NCBI RefSeq assembly: GCF_028728065.1
Contig: NZ_CP117812.1
Coordinates: 930,001 to 994,000 of the forward strand
DNA: 64,000 bases
Source: Lentisphaera profundi
GTDB lineage: Bacteria > Verrucomicrobiota > Lentisphaeria > Lentisphaerales > Lentisphaeraceae
Direction of reading: 5' to 3'
Position numbers and translations under genes: made by a program. The notes below the pieces were generated by a model. It made no database searches. It saw only the letters and a program-made list of their open reading frames with translations, and was not told the origin of the DNA. Shown here piece by piece: positions 45,432-53,287 of this stretch (within the stretch, counting starts at the first letter, position 1; each line of letters starts with the position of its first letter).

Positions 45432-48400
45432 TTAAAGCTTATTAATATATTCGAAGATGGCTTCAAATTGCTTAGCTGCGTCATTACTATAATCAGGAAG
45501 AGCTGACTTGCCCTTCTCGTCAGCATACTTCGGCATTTTAGTATTGGGAACAATATGAACAGGATTCATCATCCAGCGATGATAGAAATCTTTATTCAGG
45601 CGATCAGCACTATATTTTAAATTTATGCCTTTGACTTCGAACGCGGCCATCGCTTTTTCGCTTCCTACATCATGACAAATGATACAGCCAAAGCCACTGG
45701 TACCAACTAATTTTTTGCCTACGGAGATCTTTTCTGTCGAGCTATCTAAAGTATTTTTCTTTTGAAAGCTAGCATGTTCTAGAGCTAAACTTTTAGCCAT
45801 TTTCTCTGCACGAGCAGGGAAGGAGGGCATGCGAGCGAGTAACCATTCACGACTATTATATTCTAGTGAACCTTCTAGATATTTTTGGATTGTCACTTGC
45901 TTGATTTTCTCACCGACAAAAGTCAGCTGCGGACGACTTTGATCCAAATGACCTTTGTTTTTGTGATGAGTCTTAAGGTCTTTAATGTCATTGGCATAGG
46001 CCTCCCATTTTGAACCGTGATTATCTCGGCTATGGCAGGCATTACAATTGAGTGTTTGGAATTGTCTTTCAGCAAATTCAACAGGAGCATCATTTACTAA
46101 AGAATGGTGCTTACGTTCGAAAACACGTCTCATGTCCTCAAGTTGATTACGATGAATCTTGTAATCAACTTTTTTTGCTTTATTAGCAAAGCAGCCTTTG
46201 CGCTGGCCGCGGATTTTTTCGAAGGCAATGGCCTTTAAGCTACTTGGCTCTTCGCCACCATGACAGTTGATACAACCACGATCTTTGAAGAGAGTTTTAC
46301 CGACTTTGGCATCAGCTTTGAAATCTGCAAACTTATTTCCACGGGCCTTTTCGAGCAGGAATGAACTTAGATCAGTCGCTTCCTTATCAGACAAATTGAA
46401 GTTTGGCATTTTTGTCCATGTGTGAAGCTTCTCAGGAGATAAGAGAAAAGCTTTCAATGCTTGCTCTTTATACTTGTTAGCCACATTGCTTAAGAGTATA
46501 CGCTCGCCTTTAGTGTTTTTTTCTTCAGGTCGAGTGTGACAAGAAATACAGCCTAAATCATAGAAGAGCTCAGAACCCACTTTACTATCACCTTTGAGTG
46601 ATGCCGATAAATCTTGTTTCATATCCGAAGCTAAAAATTCGGCTATATGCTGAGCTTCTTTTTTGTTCACAAGACTAGGCATGTGACTGTGCTTGTTCAA
46701 GTTCTTGGGATTGGCAATCCATTCAGCCATCCACGCTTTATTGAGGCGGCCACCTGCGTTAGCAAGAGAAGGTGAATCCATATATAACTCTGGCATGAGC
46801 TTTGGATTATCACTTTTATGGCAGGAAATACAACGTGATTCGGCAATTTCTAAACGCCCTTTACGGTATTTTTGGAATTCATCAATTTTAGGAGTGCTAC
46901 TAAAACGCAAATTTTTTGAACTGATCGGCTCTAGAGGGAATTTAGTGCCTTGCCATTTCATATTAAAATAAGACTCTTGTTTTGTATCCGATGAGTAAGT
47001 TATTTTAAATTTATGTGTGCCTGGATTTAAGTTTAATGAGGGAGATTTAAGCAGTTTTCCATTTTCCTTCGCATCAAAAATCACTTGGCCATTGAGTTCA
47101 AAGCGTAGAGCTCCTTTGAGTCGAGTTTGGAAATGAACTTGTTCTTTTTCTTGTACTAAAAGGAAGCCAGTGTAAGAAGCAGTGAAGGCCCCTTGAGATA
47201 GGAAAGGACTCGCAAGAGTATTCTTTTCTAGTTGCATGTTTAAGAAACGAGTCGTTTTTAAATCATGTTGCCAGTTTTCTTTGCCTTTAAGTTCAAGTAT
47301 GGCTCCAGTAGGGAAATTATTGATTTTATCTTCCAATTCGAGTTCAGTGACAGAGACCATGTCTTCCACCTCAGATGAATCAGGAGCAAGATTATAAATA
47401 GTATTGATGATTTCTGATTTAATAGTTTTGCCTTTAGCAGTTCGTACCTGATAACTAACTTTCATGTTATCAGAAGGCTTCATGTCATTTAATTTAAGGA
47501 AAATAGTTTTGCCATCGCGCATCAGTTTTACGGCCGTTGCATAAACTTTTTCTCCATCTTGATTTCTCGGGAAGCCTATACGGCCAGCACCTTTACTTTC
47601 GCGATCTTTAAAATCCTTTAAAACATCTTGTGGTGTATCTGTTGCGAAATGCGCAGAACCATATTGCTTAGAATAAAGGTAGTTCCACCTTTCAACAGAG
47701 AAATTTTTAATATCCTTTAATGTTTCGGGATCTAATTGTTCGTTGAAAGTCAAATAGAGTCCCTGTGTCGTCGCTTTAACTTCTACAGGGCGGATCATTT
47801 TTTTCCCTTTATAACGAACGCGGTTAATTGCCGTTGCGCGACTCGCGTTAGTTTGCCAGCCCTTAAAACCTGTAATTATGGCATTGTTACTATGCTTAGG
47901 GTTAAAGCGAATACGCATACCTGAAGACATGAGGCGAATCGGTAATTGGACGACGCCACCCTGAACTTGTCCATTGACTTTTTCTTTGAAGACGGTGTAA
48001 ACTTTACTCTGTCCATAAGATAAATGAATCAGATTCCCGGCTAAGTCACCCCAAGAATTCTTGGGCACCCAGATTTGTGATCCCCCAGAGTTATCTCTAT
48101 TCATGGGTAAGAAGCAAAGAGGTTTATCGTAACCTTGTTCTTCTTTTCTACCATTTCCAGGATGGACAACACCACCAAAGTCACCTTTTTCGAGATAATT
48201 TATTTTACAGGCAGGGACATAAGTACCTTCATTTTCACCCGTGGTAGCAATGGTCCCTTCAGGATTGATGGACATACCGCCCGGAGCACGTAAGCCACTA
48301 GCAAATACTTCGGAGTGTTTTCCATCCTTACTGATTTTGTAAACGACTCCATGATTATCGTGAGTTATATCAAAACCACGACCACCGTTTCTAACGGGAG

Positions 48401-49625
48401 AAGCCTTGGCAAAGTAGAAGTTTCCTGCCGCATCCGTTTGTAAATCAAAAGTAAATTCGTGAAAGTTTTTTGTGATTTTACAATCATTATTAAAGTTTTC
48501 GTAATAATCTGCTTCACCATCATTATTAAGGTCATGGAGGCGCGTGACTTGATCTTTACCATTGACGTAAATAATATCATCGACAATGCGTAGGCCTAAA
48601 GTTTCGTTGAGACCCGCAGCGTAGCGTTTCCACACGACATTTTGTAAATCATTAGTAAGGTTCGAAGCAATCCATACATCACCATTCCAAGTACAAAAAG
48701 CGGCGCGTGAGCCATCGGAGAAGTAATCGAAGCCCCCCAAACGTATTTTAGAGTTATAGGGGTTGTTTTCTGGCACGGGAATTTGATCAACAAAGAAATA
48801 ATCGGATTCTGAGTCAGCTACTTTGCCTTTTACTTGTACAGTTTTTGGCCAGCGACTTTTAGCGCCTTGGGTGAATTTTTTAAGATCAACTGAGCTAGTG
48901 ATCTGATTGATAGACGAATGGCTATAACTAATAGAAAAATTGAGGTTCTTACTTCCTGCGTGAATGCGAATGAAGTAAAGCCCTTGGCCATTATTTTCGA
49001 TTTTGAATTGAGAACTTTTAAGGAAAAAATCCTGATTTATTTTCAGAGATTTGTTATCGATGACTTTAAGCAGCATCTCTTCTTTGGAGTCAGCTATAGA
49101 GAAGTGACGCGAGAAAACTTTGTCGTCTAGCATTTTGGGCATTTCATAAACTAGAGTTTTTGAATCACCCACGGTGTATGAATAAACTACTTTATCATCA
49201 TAGCGATAAGTACCTTTGAAATGACTATAGTTTTTTGCTAAGGGCGCATAATGATTCGCTCTAGGGTCTTTCCATGAACCCTTGTAAGCCCAAGATAAGC
49301 TTGCTGCAGAAGATAAAAATATCTTGCCGTCAACTTGGGAGTTTCCTCCGTGTTTTCCGTCCCAGGGGGTGCCATGAAATTTAATGCGTTTATCTGTCAC
49401 GTAACGCAAGTTCATATCACCGGTATCGTAATAGGCGGTATACTGACTCTTGCCAGAGCCTAAAAGAACTGCATTGCCGCGCAAAACGGCGGCTTCATCT
49501 TGGTAGGAAACGACCTGTGATGAGACTTGACTAAAATCGTAAGTCTCATACCATTGAGCAGCATTTGCGGAAGTCGCAAAAATGCCTATGCCAATGAGTG
49601 CTTTGTAAACTTTAGTGAAAGGCAT
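45432..49625 (-). CDS. Secreted 1397-residue dehydrogenase-like protein with five c-type hemes
   Basis: A signal peptide (about 1-22) is followed by a beta-rich N-terminal region and a six-blade beta-propeller-like section (about 290-600) of the glucose/sorbosone dehydrogenase (PVC-type) kind, with GLRAPGGMSINPEGT. Next come a linker and a PA14-like beta sandwich (about 830-910), then a C-terminal third with five CxxCH motifs: CISCHK, CISCHT, CINCHG, CNACHS and CIICHD. This fused 'membrane-bound dehydrogenase plus cytochrome' layout is common in Planctomycetes and Verrucomicrobia. It likely oxidises a secreted sugar or sugar-derived substrate and passes electrons through the hemes. It is coupled to the DUF1080 gene by TAATG. 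Confidence 0.85.
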   Translation of the reverse strand: MPFTKVYKALIGIGIFATSANAAQWYETYDFSQVSSQVVSYQDEAAVLRGNAVLLGSGKSQYTAYYDTGDMNLRYVTDKRIKFHGTPWDGKHGGNSQVDGKIFLSSAASLSWAYKGSWKDPRANHYAPLAKNYSHFKGTYRYDDKVVYSYTVGDSKTLVYEMPKMLDDKVFSRHFSIADSKEEMLLKVIDNKSLKINQDFFLKSSQFKIENNGQGLYFIRIHAGSKNLNFSISYSHSSINQITSSVDLKKFTQGAKSRWPKTVQVKGKVADSESDYFFVDQIPVPENNPYNSKIRLGGFDYFSDGSRAAFCTWNGDVWIASNLTNDLQNVVWKRYAAGLNETLGLRIVDDIIYVNGKDQVTRLHDLNNDGEADYYENFNNDCKITKNFHEFTFDLQTDAAGNFYFAKASPVRNGGRGFDITHDNHGVVYKISKDGKHSEVFASGLRAPGGMSINPEGTIATTGENEGTYVPACKINYLEKGDFGGVVHPGNGRKEEQGYDKPLCFLPMNRDNSGGSQIWVPKNSWGDLAGNLIHLSYGQSKVYTVFKEKVNGQVQGGVVQLPIRLMSSGMRIRFNPKHSNNAIITGFKGWQTNASRATAINRVRYKGKKMIRPVEVKATTQGLYLTFNEQLDPETLKDIKNFSVERWNYLYSKQYGSAHFATDTPQDVLKDFKDRESKGAGRIGFPRNQDGEKVYATAVKLMRDGKTIFLKLNDMKPSDNMKVSYQVRTAKGKTIKSEIINTIYNLAPDSSEVEDMVSVTELELEDKINNFPTGAILELKGKENWQHDLKTTRFLNMQLEKNTLASPFLSQGAFTASYTGFLLVQEKEQVHFQTRLKGALRFELNGQVIFDAKENGKLLKSPSLNLNPGTHKFKITYSSDTKQESYFNMKWQGTKFPLEPISSKNLRFSSTPKIDEFQKYRKGRLEIAESRCISCHKSDNPKLMPELYMDSPSLANAGGRLNKAWMAEWIANPKNLNKHSHMPSLVNKKEAQHIAEFLASDMKQDLSASLKGDSKVGSELFYDLGCISCHTRPEEKNTKGERILLSNVANKYKEQALKAFLLSPEKLHTWTKMPNFNLSDKEATDLSSFLLEKARGNKFADFKADAKVGKTLFKDRGCINCHGGEEPSSLKAIAFEKIRGQRKGCFANKAKKVDYKIHRNQLEDMRRVFERKHHSLVNDAPVEFAERQFQTLNCNACHSRDNHGSKWEAYANDIKDLKTHHKNKGHLDQSRPQLTFVGEKIKQVTIQKYLEGSLEYNSREWLLARMPSFPARAEKMAKSLALEHASFQKKNTLDSSTEKISVGKKLVGTSGFGCIICHDVGSEKAMAAFEVKGINLKYSADRLNKDFYHRWMMNPVHIVPNTKMPKYADEKGKSALPDYSNDAAKQFEAIFEYINKL

Positions 49626-50311
49626 TATTTGAGCTCTTTAATTTTGAGGTTCTTAAATGAAACTTTATCATTGTGGTCTTGAAGTCCGAGGTGGCCTTTT
49701 TTAGTTTTAGCAAAGCCCTTCCAGCTTTTGAATTTACTTTTACCCACAAGTTCGTTCCATTTATCTGAACCGATGAGGATATCAACTGTTTGAACTTCAT
49801 TTTGCCATACTTGCAGCTGACCTTTATTAAGTTTGATGCGAACTTGATTCCATTCGCCGGCTTTTTTGTGTGACTCAGCAGGAGAAGTAATCATGTCGTA
49901 GAGTGATCCCGAGCGGTGATTAGGCTTCTTTCTATCACTATGTTTTTCATTATCGAGGATTTGAATTTCCGGAGCATGAGAATAAATCTTCTTGCCTTTC
50001 TCATCAGCAAGAATAAAGATGCCGCTATTTCCGCCTTCGGAAATTTTCCATTCCATGCGAAAATCAAAATTTTCATACTGATCTTTAGTCATGATATCGC
50101 CACCACCTTTACCAGTCAGTATCATGGAGCCTTCTTTGACTTGCCATTTTGGGTTGATGTCTTGCTTTTTGAAATTCCGCCACTGATTCATATCGCTACC
50201 ATTAAATAACAATTTCCAACCATCATTTTTTTCGTCGGAACTTAAAATATTGTCTTGGGCAAAAGTATTGATTGTCATGATAAAAAAGAAGAATGAGATG
50301 ATAACTTTCAT
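49625..50311 (-). CDS. DUF1080 (3-keto-disaccharide hydrolase-type) secreted protein
   Basis: A 228-residue exported protein with a signal peptide. DGWKLLFNGSDMNQWRNF and NFDFRMEWKISEGGNSGIFI are diagnostic of DUF1080, a concanavalin-like fold. Characterised relatives act on 3-keto-disaccharides, the products of sugar 3-dehydrogenases. Its coupling to a dehydrogenase gene therefore makes biochemical sense: one oxidises a glycoside and the other cleaves or handles the 3-keto product. It is the first gene of this two-gene unit. Confidence 0.87.
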   Translation of the reverse strand: MKVIISFFFFIMTINTFAQDNILSSDEKNDGWKLLFNGSDMNQWRNFKKQDINPKWQVKEGSMILTGKGGGDIMTKDQYENFDFRMEWKISEGGNSGIFILADEKGKKIYSHAPEIQILDNEKHSDRKKPNHRSGSLYDMITSPAESHKKAGEWNQVRIKLNKGQLQVWQNEVQTVDILIGSDKWNELVGKSKFKSWKGFAKTKKGHLGLQDHNDKVSFKNLKIKELK

Positions 50312-50931
50312 AAGTGAAACTCCGTTATTAATTTGATTACTTGCCCTTGTATATAAAGGAAAATGAAAAACGTTACGCTGAAATTTATAAAATCATTAAA
50401 AATAATTCCTCAAAAGCCATAAATGAATTTTTATTGAATGATTATTTCGGTGTTTGTGAAGGAAAGTGCTAATATTTTTTTGTTATCGCCTCTCAAGGTG
50501 ACGCGCTTTTTATCTGCCCCCGGTGGCAGCCGGACTTGCAGGGAAGGGGACGGAGTCCCAAGGCTATAATAAAATAAAGGGGGGTAGTTATTCCGCCTCA
50601 CTCCGGCGGGGAGGTGTTGCCACACGGGCGGATAAAAAAATTAATTAATTTATCGCCTCTCAAGGTGGGCACACCTTGCAGGGAAGGGGACGGAGTCCCA
50701 AAGCTTCGAGGAAAAATGAGGGGATAGTTTCGCCTCACTCCGGCGGGGAGGTGTTGCCACACGGGCGGATAAAAGGAAAGGGTGGTGAGTTGATCGCTTA
50801 ACAGCGGGTTGCGGTTGCCACCGCGGGCGGATAAAAGGGGGGGGTAGTTTCGCCTCACTCCAGCGGGGAGGTGTTGCCACACGGGCGGATGAAAAAATTA
50901 AATTATTGCCACACGGGCGCGGCTAGCAGCA
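50312..50931. other. Long non-coding region with nested GC-rich repeats
   Basis: About 620 bases without a credible gene. Open frames on the minus strand here are a consequence of repeat units (a common PACGNTSPP-like reading) and have no ribosome-binding sites. The first 150 bases are AT-rich; the remainder is filled by the repeats listed separately. Confidence 0.7.
50483..50925 (+). repeat. Nested array of about 150-bp GC-rich repeat units
   Basis: Two long units (50483-50637 and 50651-50774) share TTATCGCCTCTCAAGGTG, then TTGCAGGGAAGGGGACGGAG, TCCCAA, a variable middle, CGCCTCACTCCGGCGGGGAGG and TGTTGCCACACGGGCGGATAAAA. Unit 1 has extra sequence inside, apparently an insertion of a related element (50498-50530, CTGCCCCCGGTGGCAG). 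Two partial units (about 50776-50835 and 50836-50891) and a fragment (50905-50925) follow. Spacing and sizes vary, so this is not a CRISPR array. It looks like accumulated copies of a short mobile or hairpin element. Confidence 0.8.
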
Positions 50932-51219
50932 TCACTTCATGTAAAGAAATTTTTGTAGGGGGAGCAGTTCAACTTTGATGACTTTGTCTTCGGGAGGGTA
51001 TTTGGGTTTATAGGACGTGATACTTAGTTCCAAGATTTCGCCATCGCGTGAAAGGACTCTTCCTTCGCTATAAATTTTTTTGAAGTAAATATTTTCTATT
51101 TTCACGGTGTCGTTTCTAGAGATGATGAGCACTGAACTTTCGCTAAAGTAATGCTTACTTCCGTCAAAGCTGCTACAGGAGCTTAAAGTGAGAAGGATTA
51201 AAAAGTATAAAAATTTCAT
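50932..51219 (-). CDS. Small lipoprotein of unknown function
   Basis: A 95-residue protein with a lipoprotein signal (MKFLYFLILLTLSSCSS, lipid Cys near 15) and a short beta-rich domain. No family recognised. It stands alone between the repeat region and the Lys/Glu-rich protein gene. Confidence 0.6.
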   Translation of the reverse strand: MKFLYFLILLTLSSCSSFDGSKHYFSESSVLIISRNDTVKIENIYFKKIYSEGRVLSRDGEILELSITSYKPKYPPEDKVIKVELLPLQKFLYMK

Positions 51220-51277
51220 AGGGCTCAGTATTTAGTTTCGTTAAAATAGAGGCATTAAGTAAAGAGACAAATTAAAA

Positions 51278-51305
51278 AGCCCTCAATGATATATCAATGA
51301 GGGCT
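51278..51305 (-). terminator. Intrinsic terminator after the Lys/Glu-rich protein gene
   Basis: AGCCCTCA and TGAGGGCT form the stem with a partly paired loop, followed on the minus strand by TTTTT. It lies about 22 bases past the stop at 51327. Confidence 0.85.
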
Positions 51306-51326
51306 CAAGTAAACTTAATCTATGGC

Positions 51327-51791
51327 TTAAGGTCTTTGTGGTTCAATCCCACCTGGATCAACATCGGGGGTATCTCCTTTAGCGCCTTTTTTACCTTTGC
51401 CTTCTTTCCCGCCTTTGCCTTCTTTACCACCGCGTTTCGCTTTCATTTTTTCTTTGAAAGCAGCTTTTTCTTCATCCGACATGTTTTCAAAATCAGGGCG
51501 TTCTTCGCCTTCTTTACCGCCCTTAGCACCTTTGCCACCACGCTTAGCACGCATTTCTTTAATGAATGCTTTGCGCTCTTCTTCAGTCATGCCTTTCATT
51601 TTTTCTTTGATTTCGGCATGGCGTTTTTTGAAGGCAGCTTTTTCTTCTTCGCTCATACTTGCCATGCGTTTTTCCATTTTGGCTTTGCGATCACCTTTCT
51701 CGCCTTTGCCTTCTTTGCCACCTTTTTTGTCTTCTGCATAGAGTCCAGCACTCATGAAGAGGCTAAGAGTAATGATAAATAATGTTTTCAT
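51327..51791 (-). CDS. Secreted Lys/Glu/Gly-rich low-complexity protein
   Basis: A 154-residue exported protein (signal peptide MKTLFIITLSLFMSAGLYA). The mature part is repetitive: MSEEEKAAFKKRHAE, MTEEERKAFIKEMRAKRGG and MSDEEKAAFKEKMKAKRGG are three copies of one helical unit, separated by GGKGGKEGKG-type linkers. It is highly charged with no Cys. Such proteins may be structural, RNA- or polymer-binding, or disordered. The Phe-rich open frame on the opposite strand is its antisense shadow. A terminator follows and a plausible ribosome-binding site precedes. Confidence 0.65.
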   Translation of the reverse strand: MKTLFIITLSLFMSAGLYAEDKKGGKEGKGEKGDRKAKMEKRMASMSEEEKAAFKKRHAEIKEKMKGMTEEERKAFIKEMRAKRGGKGAKGGKEGEERPDFENMSDEEKAAFKEKMKAKRGGKEGKGGKEGKGKKGAKGDTPDVDPGGIEPQRP

Positions 51792-51936
51792 AATGTTTCC
51801 TTGTAGTTGAGTATTTGATTACTAGATCGCACAGTAGCTAGATAATCTTTCACCTAATCATAATTTTCTTTAAGAATTTTATAGAATGAAGATTTCAGTA
51901 GCTTCTTTTGAACCAAGTTAATCAATCGGAGGATTT

Positions 51937-53277
51937 TTAGCTTAAAATATCTCTAGCAACATCTCCATAGACATCTGTGGGGCGGAAGTCACGCCCAGCA
52001 TACTTATAGGTGAGTCTTTCATGGTCTAGGCCTAAGATATGTAAAATGGTGGCATGCCAATCATGTATGCTCATACGACCCGATTCGGCTTCATAACCCA
52101 TTTCATCGGTAGAACCATAGCGAAAGCCTCCTTTAACACCTCCACCTGCCATCCAAGTAGTGAAACCCTTGGGGTTGTGATCCCGTCCATCGCCATTAGG
52201 TGACTCAGGTGTGCGTCCAAATTCACTTGCCCAAACGACTAGCGTATCCTTCAGTAGACCCCGCTGTTTTAAATCCGTTAATAATCCTGAAATCGGCTTA
52301 TCAATTTCATGGCATCGAGCCGGTAGATCATTTTTTAAATTAAGATGATGATCCCAGCTACCATGAGATAATTCAATAAAGCGAGCTCCGGATTCAGCAA
52401 AGCGTCTAGCGAGTAAGCATTGACGTCCAAATTTATCTGTGGTTTCATTACCAATACCATAGAGGCTTTGAGTTTTTGATGATTCTTTACTTAGATCGAG
52501 AATTTCAGGCATGGAATCTTGCATCCTATAAGCCATTTCATAAGAATCTTGAATGCCTTTGATATTAGGATTGAACTTATCATTCCGTAATTTTTGCTCG
52601 TTGAGGTTTTGAATGAAATCCAATTGTTTACGCTGAAGTTTTTTCGAGATTTGAGGATTATTAATATTGGGGAAATCATCGCCTCCGGAATTAGCACGGT
52701 TACCTCGTATCGCTTGTCCAACAGCAGTTCCTTGATATTGAGAGGGAAGGAAGGCACTACTGAAGTTTGCACTACGACTACTCGGGGGATAGAGTGTTAT
52801 GAAACCAGGCAATGATTTATTGAGACTTCCTAAGCCGTACATAATCCATGCACCAAGGGAAGGGCGGGCGAATTGTACATTGCCAGTATGGATTTTTGTT
52901 TGAGCTTGTGGATGATTGGGCTGATCCGTAGACATGCCATGAAGTAGGCAAAGTTTGTCTGCATGAGTAGAGATATTAGGTAAAAGCTGTGAAATGGGAA
53001 GTCCACTTCGACCACAGCGCTTAAAATCTTTTATAGGTGGCAGCAACTTGCCACCATACTTGCCTCTTTTACCAGCTTGTTTAAATAATGCAGGTTTGTA
53101 ATCAAAGGTATCAACATGAGAGGCAGCACCAGTCATATTAAGGAATATAACTCTTTTGGCAGTCCCTTTGAAGTGAGGCCCGGTGGGAGTGGCCTTATTG
53201 GCGAAAGCGTTTAGATGTAAGCCGCTGAGTGCTGCTGCTGAGCTTAAGCGGAAAAAATCTCTTCTGGAATGTATCAT
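51937..53277 (-). CDS. DUF1501 Tat-exported protein
   Basis: A 446-residue protein beginning with a Tat signal (SRRDFFRLS with a hydrophobic stretch to about residue 27). It has MTGAASHVDTFDYKP, ASEFGRTPES and DHNPKGFTTWMAGGGVKGG, typical of DUF1501 (a sulfatase-like fold found next to PSD1 genes in Planctomycetes). It is encoded 10 bp after the DUF1553 gene. The pair is widespread but biochemically uncharacterised. Confidence 0.9.
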   Translation of the reverse strand: MIHSRRDFFRLSSAAALSGLHLNAFANKATPTGPHFKGTAKRVIFLNMTGAASHVDTFDYKPALFKQAGKRGKYGGKLLPPIKDFKRCGRSGLPISQLLPNISTHADKLCLLHGMSTDQPNHPQAQTKIHTGNVQFARPSLGAWIMYGLGSLNKSLPGFITLYPPSSRSANFSSAFLPSQYQGTAVGQAIRGNRANSGGDDFPNINNPQISKKLQRKQLDFIQNLNEQKLRNDKFNPNIKGIQDSYEMAYRMQDSMPEILDLSKESSKTQSLYGIGNETTDKFGRQCLLARRFAESGARFIELSHGSWDHHLNLKNDLPARCHEIDKPISGLLTDLKQRGLLKDTLVVWASEFGRTPESPNGDGRDHNPKGFTTWMAGGGVKGGFRYGSTDEMGYEAESGRMSIHDWHATILHILGLDHERLTYKYAGRDFRPTDVYGDVARDILS

Positions 53278-53287
53278 TATATTTCTC

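Noticed and set aside
50431-50882. Three open frames on the minus strand in the repeat region
   Set aside because: They share a repeated peptide that is only a reading of the GC-rich repeat units, and they have no ribosome-binding sites or homology.
50483-50925. Possible CRISPR array
   Set aside because: Repeats are long, variable in size and nested; there are no regular spacers and no cas genes in the window.
51297-51782. Phe-rich 161-codon open frame on the plus strand
   Set aside because: It is the antisense of the Lys/Glu-rich protein gene, which has a signal peptide, ribosome-binding site and terminator.
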